Origin: Owenia fusiformis
Taxonomy: Eukaryota; Annelida; Polychaeta; Sabellida; Oweniidae
Direction: 5' to 3'
Length of the DNA: 64,000 nt
Assembly (NCBI GenBank): GCA_903813345.2
Contig: CAIIXF020000006.1
Coordinates: 20,343,936-20,407,935 of the forward strand
A program made the position numbers and the translations under genes. A model generated the notes under the pieces. That model made no database searches, was not told the DNA's origin, and saw nothing but the letters and a program-made list of their open reading frames with translations. How positions within the stretch are numbered: the stretch's first letter is position 1; each line of letters starts with the position of its first letter. Below are positions 55,820 through 64,000 of the stretch, in pieces.

Positions 55820-56450
55820 TTAATATCTTGCAACCTTTCAAAGCTTTGGATGTGCCATATGGAACTTTGGCTATCTCTTGCAACCATTCAAAGCTTTGGT
55901 TGTGCTGTGTGAAGTTTTGGCTGTATCTTGCAACCTTTCAAAGCTTTGGTTGTGCCGTGTGAAGTTTTGGCTGTATCTTGCAACCTTTTAAAGCTTTGGT
56001 TGTGCCGTGTGAAGTTTTGGCTGTATCTTGCAACCTTTCAAAGCTTTGGTTGTGCTATGTAGAGCTTTGGTTATATCTTGCGCCTTTCAAAGCTTTGCTT
56101 GTGTAATATAAAGCTATGGCTCCATCTTGCAACCTTTGAAAGCTTTGGTTGTGTTGTGTAAACCTATGGCTCCATCTTGCAACATTTCAAAGCTTTGGTT
56201 GTGTAATGTAAAGCTATGGCTCCATCTTGCAATCTTTCAAAACTTTGGTTGTGCCATGTAGAGCTTTAGATATATCTTGTAACCTTTTAAAAAACGTTGA
56301 TTGTGCCGTGTAGAGCTTTGATTCTATCTTGCAACTGTTCAAAGCTTCGGTTATACCATATAGAGTGTTGGCTGTTTCATATAACCTTTCAAAGCTTTTG
56401 TTGTGCTGTGTGGAATTTTGGCTATATGTTGCAACCTTTCAAAGCTTGTT
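55820..56450. repeat. 50 bp minisatellite, about 12 copies
   Basis: The unit starts TTGCAACCTTTCAAAGCTTT and continues GGTTGTGCCGTGTGAAG and TTTTGGCTGTATC. The period is exactly 50 bp in the centre and degenerate at the ends. The 115-codon frame over it is an artefact. Confidence 0.9.
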
Positions 56451-59400
56451 GCATTGGGAGAAAAACCTGGGAGAAATCACTGGAGCAGAGCCATACAATA
56501 AGATATAATTGCATCACGCAGAGCTTTGGGTATGCCTTACAAACCACTTCACTTGTACAACTTTCAGATATTTGCCTGTATTATGAGCTAAGTGGCTATT
56601 TCTCACACTGGTTGTCCATACAAGGGGGAGAATGTACCATGTAACATTCCTGGATGTATTACAGCATCTTTCTCCCACATAGCTCAACAGTTATATAATG
56701 CTACAAATCTATCTGATGAGTTAGACCACAATTAGAACTTGTAAACATATTGTATATCAAGTACCTCATTGAGAAATGACTTACTGTAGTCCACTTTCCC
56801 TGTTCCAGAAAAAAAACTTACTTATATCTTTTACTGACTGTTATCATGTCAGTTTTTCAGCTATATGTAAGTTACTTTACAGGTTTAAGTGTGTTTGTAT
56901 AGTATATATGAGGTTTGCATAGACATTAATTAATTAAATGGGAATAGGAATCTGAACCAAAAGATCAACTTACTGTAGCCTTATGAACAGGAATCCCTCA
57001 TTATGGCCTGAATCCCAAACTACTCTGTACTAATTATACAAGAATCATATATCAGATGAACAATATGTTGTTTTACATCTAGTAGATACACCTGTAGTAT
57101 TTACCTAATATCTCTATTTGTCTGCTATTCAAATACATTTGTATATTTAAAAGCAGGAGCTGGTGTTATACTTTGTTTTTAAATTCTTATGAAAGTTCAA
57201 TCTTTTAAAATGATCTAGGAATCAACAGTTAAGTTCTAATGTATATTTAATTTTTTTGAAAGCTTGATTCTGTTCTTTTATTGTTTTCTCTTTAACTTTC
57301 AGAAACTCCTTGTTGGCCTACAATGACCTCTTACCAAATTAACTAAAAGAAGACAATGCAAGGAAACTTTCATGGAAAAGTATGAAAATACATCCTCGTC
57401 TTCATATTTTATTTTGAACCCAAAAATGTGAAACTGGAGATGTGCAATAATCTTCTAGAAACTCAGCTTCAAAGTAATAATACATAACAATTGAAACTTA
57501 AAATCGATAAGAATATACACATCCCTATTTTACATTTTTAGTGTTTCATAGACTAAGTAAGATAGAGTAGTATTGTCAGAATTCCTGTGTTGTAAAATAT
57601 GTTGTAAAAGACATATGGAAAAAACAATGATACACCAACAGCATACTAACAAAACACAACAGGTTCACTTATAGAAACAACTCCTACTAAGAAACGACCA
57701 GTAGATGAAATCATCCAGACTCGACTTTTTAAAATGTAAAATAAACTTAACAAAATGAGAGGAACAAACACTGAAAAACTACATACACATCGAGCTAATA
57801 TTCTTAGTTGTACATAAACAGCAAAAAATAAAATACGAGAAAATTCAAGAAAAATTGAGCTGAAGAAACAAGAACATAGAGTATTATTTTCAGATTTGGC
57901 AAACACATTGGGTCATTATAATATTTCCTGTATTAGTTTACTCATCCTGAAGAGATTTCCCAAATTCCATAACTTCTGTTAATAGCCTGCTGTTCAGATT
58001 AAACATCAGGTTATATATAAATAATTGAGTCCTACATTTCTTTCCTCAAAGATGTCAAAATTCAGAACTCAAAATTAGTCAAAATATGCAAATTTTTCTT
58101 GCTTTTTTTACTTAATTTTTCTCATTTTTAAGAAAGTGTAAAATAACTGCAGCACCCATTTAGATATACTGGGAGATCACTGAATTTTTATTTACAATAA
58201 GTAGTAAAATGTTAGAAAATATATAAGGTAAGATACATTATCTATAAGGTAAGATACATTATCTCTGAAATATATACATGTACTACAGATATGTTTGGAA
58301 ACTGAAATGCTTGAAACAGTGTTATACTATATTCATGCATTCTGATACTCATAGCATCTTTCTGTTTCATCTCGGGGATGAGAAGGAATGAGATGTGATG
58401 GTTTATCACGATGATATTCATGTGTACTCTACTATACCATACTCAACTATAATGAACTCTATTTTAAATTCCTGTGCTGACAATTTCTTAATAATAATAA
58501 CCAGGCCGAAAATTAAAAAAATACAATGCTCCATTACAAAAATATTGAATACTTAACTTCCCTATATGTGTTTATTAAGGGCTCTCTGAATTTTTGCACT
58601 AATAATATAAACTTAAATTTCATTTTTGTATTAGTAATACAACAACGAAAGATACTTACATTACATTGGTAACAATTTGATATTCCTCCCACACTTTAAT
58701 CAAAACATCCTGGTACGATTACAGGTCATTTTAGAGTTGTAATATATATCACAATCGTTGGAGCCCTATTCAATAATTTGATTTCACTATTTAAAAGTGA
58801 GCTTCGTCCACATTTATCTAATATTCAAACTCTGATGATTAATAATCCTTTCAACAATTTCAAACGCCAATAATTGGTACTGCTTAACTTCCAGGAAAGA
58901 CCTTTCGCATTGTACTTTGTGTATTTCAGGGGAATAACATCACTCATGAGTCACAGAATTTAACTAAATTTCTTATATACTTCAATCTATTTAAAAGAGG
59001 CTTAATCTTCTGAATTTTGATCATTAAAACATGTAAAACATGTTATGTATCCATGACCTCATGAGTCAGGGCTATAATATACTCCATGACTATAATGACA
59101 TAGACTCTGTGACTTCAATGATACAGACTCCATGACTATGATGTAGGCTCCATGACAGAACTTTGTATGCATCCAGAATTACATGTACATCATCTTAGAG
59201 CCCCTATCTATTTCATACTATAAAATTGCTCCTGTATGATTTTTGTGACACATTCCACTAATTAAGTTACACTATATATATAAGTAACGTTTATCCAACA
59301 AGTTCCAAGATAGATCTAAGCATGTATAAGTGAAAGTGAATATTGTTTAGATGTCATGCTAAATATAAAACATAATCACAATGTTCTCAACTTCATAGTA

Positions 59401-60359
59401 CTGCTTGAATATAAATCAACTCAATCGTCTCTCATATTCCACTCATATCTCTCTAAATTTGAATATAAATCCTGATCCTCTCCATTATTATAAACTTCTG
59501 AGCCCGGACTGAGTCCCAGATAGGTTTCTTCCAAGTTAAGTCAACTACTTTTTCACTTTATTTACATTTTCAAACATGCCAACTAAACTGATATAATTTA
59601 CTTATGAGTATGGTGTTTCCTTTGTACACTGCCTTGTTGTAGCCATGTGCTCTACAGCTACTCTGAGAAAATAACACCACTGAGTCACATTTTGAAATCC
59701 AAAATATAGTCAAAATTAGAGCAATCAACAAGGTATTAAGTGGACAGATAGAAGGTATGTATCCTAAATTATATAAAAATGCTAGAAAATTTGGAGGTTC
59801 GGTCAAATATTTGTGAAAAATGACACAAAATGAGCATAAAAAGGCAGGACATTTTAGGAACAGACTACACTTTGCCCTTACTGACTGCCACCTACACAGT
59901 TTAACTTCCACAGTTTACAATTTCCCGGAAAATAAAAAGGAAATGGGTTTATATAACTTCAAATTTTACAACTAGGCATGAAATAATAGCTAGAATGTTT
60001 ATGATTCTAACTTCATTTTCATTCGTTTTAGACAATGCATGCTGTTTTTGATATTAATAGTTCCCTAGAAAGGTTATACACAACCTTTATAGAACAGAAG
60101 TTGATAAACTGTGGAATATCCAACACTGTTTTAACCTTTACCATGCTGCCTTATTTCAGCAAATATATCCCACGCATCTGGCTTCTTTTTCAAAGAGTGC
60201 AAAAAATGATATGCCTGGACTAAATAATTAATATCTCAATTACTACTGAATGAATCTGGATAAAATTTTCACAAAGGGAAGATACAGTGGCCTGGCTCAT
60301 GAAAAAAATGTTCTTATGAATATTTTTCGTACAATAACATGACTGGGCATAAATATACC
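56451..60359. other. AT-rich intergenic stretch, no gene seen
   Basis: No exon-like segment recognised. Small local duplications occur: TATAAGGTAAGATACATTAT twice near 58220-58262, and CCATGACTATAATG-type repeats at 59050-59155. Confidence 0.5.
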
Positions 60360-60840
60360 ATGAATACTCCTCCGAAATCTGCCGCTCCGCCCCTTCGTCT
60401 GGTCAGAATTCAAATCTGAATTTGCAGCGATCGAATGTTCAATTTTTCAATTCAGAAAATATTCTAGTTTCTATTTTCGATGACCATTATCAGCTTCCAA
60501 GAGCCTAAAGAGCTCGAAATCGAAGTCTATTTCCTCCACATTTTCGTTGTGATCGTATTTGTCCGCCATTTTGTACGATTTGTTCACTTAAAACGACTAA
60601 AACACTGTTTAAATTGTTGAATTGAGAATTATTTTTCGAAATATCGCCATTTTTAGGTCAACAGGAAGTCATGTTAGGCACTGAATAAATCGGGCAATCT
60701 AATTGGACAATACGAATGGCGCGAAAAAGTAAAGTTTTTAAAAGTTTGAAATTGGGCGTACGGGTCCGCCAGCAGTTGTGAGAGACATTTTAGTCTCGAC
60801 AGACGCGTTCGCCGGCAGCACGCTAAAGGTTATACAAAGT
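60360..60840. promoter_or_regulatory. CpG-bearing patch, candidate bidirectional promoter with a minus-strand first exon
   Basis: This is the only clearly CpG-richer block outside exons. On the minus strand, ACAAAATGGCGGAC (about 60575) has a strong start context and opens MADKYDHNENVEEIDFDFEL, reading 32 codons to a stop, with a possible weak donor before it. Upstream are an ETS-like ACAGGAAGT, an ATTGG CCAAT box (inverse) and a GGCGCGAAA E2F-like site. On the plus strand, CGCGTTCGCCGGCAGCACGC could start another transcript. I do not recognise the peptide. It could also be a 5' UTR exon of the host gene. Confidence 0.4.
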
Positions 60841-61149
60841 AAATATCTGAAGCTGTCCTGTCCATATCAAGCACCTGCCATCCCCCCCCCATTCTCTCCC
60901 TTTCCTCCCAATCACAAAATAAATGGGGGGAGTGGTTCACTCTCTTAATCACAGAGATATTTTATATCATGTGTTCCTATTGGTGTTTTCATATTTACTT
61001 TTATTAAGCCTTCATTCTTTGACATAAGGGGCCAAGGGCAATATTTCTGTTATCTGAAAACATAATCAATTAAATTGTGAATGAACCCTCTCCTTATTAA
61101 ATATTTATCATACACTTTTAGAAATTGATGCAATTTTACAACACAGAAT

Positions 61150-61400
61150 CTATCTACATACTTGTAGATGATTTCGAAAAAAGGTCAATTTGAAGCAAGT
61201 TAAAAAATACCTCTTTGACCTTGAGAAGGTCAAATCTTTTTTGACATTGAGAAGGTCAAATCTATAGTCAGATTTGAAGTTTTGAGAACTTCAAGATGAT
61301 TATGAAAAAATGGTCAATTTGAAGCAAATTGAAAAAGGACCTTTTAGACCTTTTTTGACCTTGAGAAGGTCAATGAAGGTCAAATGATTTTGAAGAAAAA
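61150..61400. repeat. Second copy of the TGACCTT/AAGGTCA repeat family
   Basis: Shares CAATTTGAAGCAA, TTTTTTGACCTTGAGAAGGT and GAAGGTCAAATG with 40600-41075. It includes a perfect DR4 of AGGTCA at 61367-61382. Confidence 0.85.
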
Positions 61401-61525
61401 ACATCTTAGCACAGAAGCCACAATTAGTCTTTTTAATGGCATCATGATACATTCATGCAATATGTATATTCCACATTTTGAAGATAACCAGGATGGAACC
61501 ACTAACAGAGGAATGCAAGTATCAT

Positions 61526-62049
61526 GTTACTATGGTAACACATCTTTCTAATTCGCCATGGTAACCAAATAGACAATACATCAAGTCATACTGACATCTT
61601 TCAATGACCTTAAAAATTGTTGTTTTACTCCAGTATCATAACAAGGCATTTACACATGGCAAAATGACATCACCTGAGTACATTCATGCAGTTTAAAAGA
61701 TGAAAATGTATCTATCCGTAGTTCTGTAATCCATTACCATGGTAATCTATATTGACTAGAATCCGAAGATGTTAATTAATGCTTATAGGTGATCAAGTTA
61801 ATCTGTCTATTTTGTTTAAGTCACCACCTGCTCAATGTAACAATGCTGGACAAGACATGTTTTAGTCCCATTAATTTGTTGCCATGGCAATATTGTCCAA
61901 AATATGATCAATCTTGTTATATTTCTAAAGATGCATCCGTAGTATGAATTTGAATTCAATAAAACTTTAATTTCTTTAGTAAATCTCATTAAATTATGCT
62001 CAGTGTTACAAAGATATCTTTAAGTCTCCTAAATCATTGCCATGGTAAC
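61526..62049. promoter_or_regulatory. Cluster of five X-box-like palindromes
   Basis: GTTACTATGGTAAC (61526), GCCATGGTAACC (61555), ATTACCATGGTAAT (61733), GTTGCCATGGCAAT (61878) and TTGCCATGGTAAC (62037) lie within 525 bp. The flanks share words such as ACATCTTTC and CTAAATG, so this may be a degenerate repeat rather than an enhancer. Confidence 0.4.
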
Positions 62050-62895
62050 AGATAGCCAAAATTCAGTTGACACTTATTACTTTTCTAAATGCATTCCTGG
62101 ATGGAAATTTGAAATAAACAGTCATATAACTTTTCATATGGAAGCTGTCTTCTCAGAACTTATTGATCGACCTGATATATTAATGTTTAGAACATGCTGC
62201 TTGCAAAAACTGTCTAAAAACAGCTGATCAAAGTGCCTATCAAATTAATAATAATGAGATGTAAGTGTAATAAGTGTATCCCTGGAGATATACTGCAACA
62301 GGGGAACATTGCATGTTAGTATCATTTGAACATTCAAAATAATAATCAATGAAAATGGCCTAAGGCTTGGAAATTATAACAAGGATGAAAATGGTTTATA
62401 AAAAGCAAAAGTTCAAATGCTACGATGATGAATCAATGATAAAATTCAATATTATCAAAACATTTTAGCCTAAATGACTTAGAAAAATTCAATATGGAAA
62501 AATAAATGCCAGATGATCAATGGTCTTCAGAGTTTTGATGATCAACTGACCATCTGGCACCAGTGAACAACAAAGGCCTTATAGTCTGATGTTTGATTTC
62601 AATTTATTTTAATACTCAATGCGGAAGTAATCTAATGTGTTGCTTTGAAAGCCTGGATCACTTCATTTGAGAGAGTGGTCCATGGGGCTTTACTCACTAT
62701 ATGAACCTAATGCATGTTATAATATACATGAAGTATATGAATGTTGTCACTCTTTTACACCAAACAACATATCTTTTTCAAGAGATTGATTCCTTTAAAA
62801 GAGAGCTTCATCTACTCTTTTTGAATAAAATATAATATGCTGATCTAGTGTTATTTAATGGATTTTACTTATCAACATTCAGTTCAAAATCAGCG
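62050..62895. other. AT-rich stretch without a gene
   Basis: A short inverted pair at about 62508-62560 (TGCCAGATGATCA against TGATCAACTGACCATCTGGCA) forms a hairpin. Nothing else recognised. Confidence 0.5.
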
Positions 62896-62903
62896 AAACT
62901 TAC

Positions 62904-63098
62904 CAGTGATCTCCCCAGCATTAAAGCAAGTGGGCGCAGCACCCACCTGAGATTTTCAAAATAGACTTGCACCCACCTGAAAATCTAGTTCCACCCACTT
63001 GATATTGAGAAAAATCATGAAAAATTGGCATATTAGGTCTAAATTGTAAAAATTAAAATTTTGCACCTACGCGAGAAAAAATACTGGGGAGATCACTG
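62904..63098. mobile_element. MITE with CAGTGATCTCCCCAG ends
   Basis: CAGTGATCTCCCCAG is inverted as CTGGGGAGATCACTG. CTTAC lies directly on both sides (62899-62903, 63099-63103), a 5 bp duplication. The interior has CACCCACCTGA repeats. The superfamily is uncertain; the ends look hAT-like, but the duplication is 5 bp. Confidence 0.75.
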
Positions 63099-63523
63099 CT
63101 TACTCTCTAAAAAAAATGTAAAAAATAAACTCATGACACCCCCCTCCTTCCTACCTTTGACACCCTTTAAAACCTCAACCTAAGAGGTAAATAAAGGTGA
63201 GAGATGGAAGGTTCAGAAACCTGATGCAATGAGGAATATCTTTTGAAAAAAAACATGAGTTATCTCTTATAAAAAATGCCTATCACTTCATCAACTATTT
63301 CTTGTATTTTACATGACTATAGGGACATCATAAAAATATTGCATAAACCAGAAAGACGTATAGAAATCCCCTGTGTGTAATTCAAACTCACTTCTTACTT
63401 CTTAGTACCAAATACAACAGCGATATGCTAGTATATCACAAAATATAAAATGCAAATGGTACAATAATAAATGGAACTTGTTTTTAAGTCATGTTCTTGA
63501 ATTTAAAATATCTTTATAATATA

Positions 63524-63860
63524 ATAAAACCTGTATATCTGAACACCTCTGTAATGTGAAGAATTTTCAATATGAGCACGTTCACTCAATTTTGCAATCT
63601 ACCATTGAGTCTCTTGTTTTAGAAAGGACACCTGCTATTCCAAACACCTTGGCTGGTCCCGATGACATTCAGATTAGACATGATTTACTGTACAATGAAA
63701 CTTGCACATCCTTTCTAATCCGAACACCTCTCAATGTGAACACCTTTTCTTGTTCCAAAATTACTCCCATTATGTTTATAAAACTTCAAAATGTGAACAC
63801 ACGCTTTTCAAAAACTTTTGGCTGGTCCCGATGGCATTCAGATTAGACAGGTTTTACTAT
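63524..63860. mobile_element. CAGTAAAACC-type MITE, two-unit copy
   Basis: AATAAAACCTGTATATC at the left and GACAGGTTTTACTATA at the right. Two internal units of about 172 bp both end GGCTGGTCCCGATG(A/G)CATTC. Same family as 19842 and 36241. The open frames here are spurious. Confidence 0.75.
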
Positions 63861-64000
63861 ACATGGCTTAAAGCAACAAATTTCAAATTTCCTGAAAATT
63901 GAATGGTGAAAGACGTGGGCCAAGCAAGCCTTCCACGAAATTTGGGAAAAATGAGATTTGATTGAGTGCTTTTTAGAGTGATGTAGACCCATTACATATA

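Noticed and set aside
56297-56644. 115-codon frame upstream of the host gene
   Set aside because: It overlaps the 50 bp array and has no recognisable domain or start context.

Overview
This window is animal nuclear DNA. It is AT-rich, with small coding exons bounded by GT/AG splice sites, long introns, and abundant minisatellites and short DNA-transposon relics. The gene content (a p190-type RhoGAP, a UDP-glucuronosyltransferase-like gene, a nucleoredoxin-like gene and an intronless RING/B-box/NHL gene), the ACATGTA-rich simple repeats and the many MITEs suggest a marine lophotrochozoan, most likely a mollusc such as a bivalve. That assignment is inference from style, not from a diagnostic sequence.

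One gene dominates. On the minus strand, 53446 down to 5049 encodes an orthologue of p190RhoGAP (ARHGAP35/ARHGAP5). I placed 27 coding exons. Every junction keeps the reading frame, and the exons sum to 5313 nt, that is 1770 codons plus a stop. In order the protein has an N-terminal GTP-binding domain, FF repeats, two GTPase-like (pseudoGTPase) segments, a long variable middle with a polyQ tract and tyrosine docking motifs, a lysine-rich helical stretch, and a C-terminal RhoGAP domain with its arginine finger.

Three plus-strand genes lie inside introns of this host, all antisense to it. They are a UGT at 12432-14418 (intron 23/24), a 150-residue thioredoxin-fold nucleoredoxin/tryparedoxin-like protein at 21352-22473 (intron 20/21), and a single-exon TRIM-like RING/B-box/NHL gene at 32893-34776 (intron 17/18).

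The rest is non-coding, and much of it is recognisable repeat. The most striking element is a 7.1 kb structure at 25693-32774, bounded by TTAA on both sides, with ~1 kb inverted arms. It encloses a degraded LINE fragment and a 791 bp tandem duplication that carries fold-back hairpins. There are also a mariner inserted in a CAGTAAAACC-type MITE, a hAT-like MITE with a perfect 8 bp target duplication, a MITE with a 9 bp duplication, tandem arrays with 37, 50, 51 and 51/57 bp periods, and dispersed repeats that carry perfect AGGTCA DR4 sites. From 53.5 kb to the end there is no recognised gene. A CpG-bearing patch at 60.36-60.84 kb, with a well-placed ATG on the minus strand, is the best promoter/first-exon candidate there.
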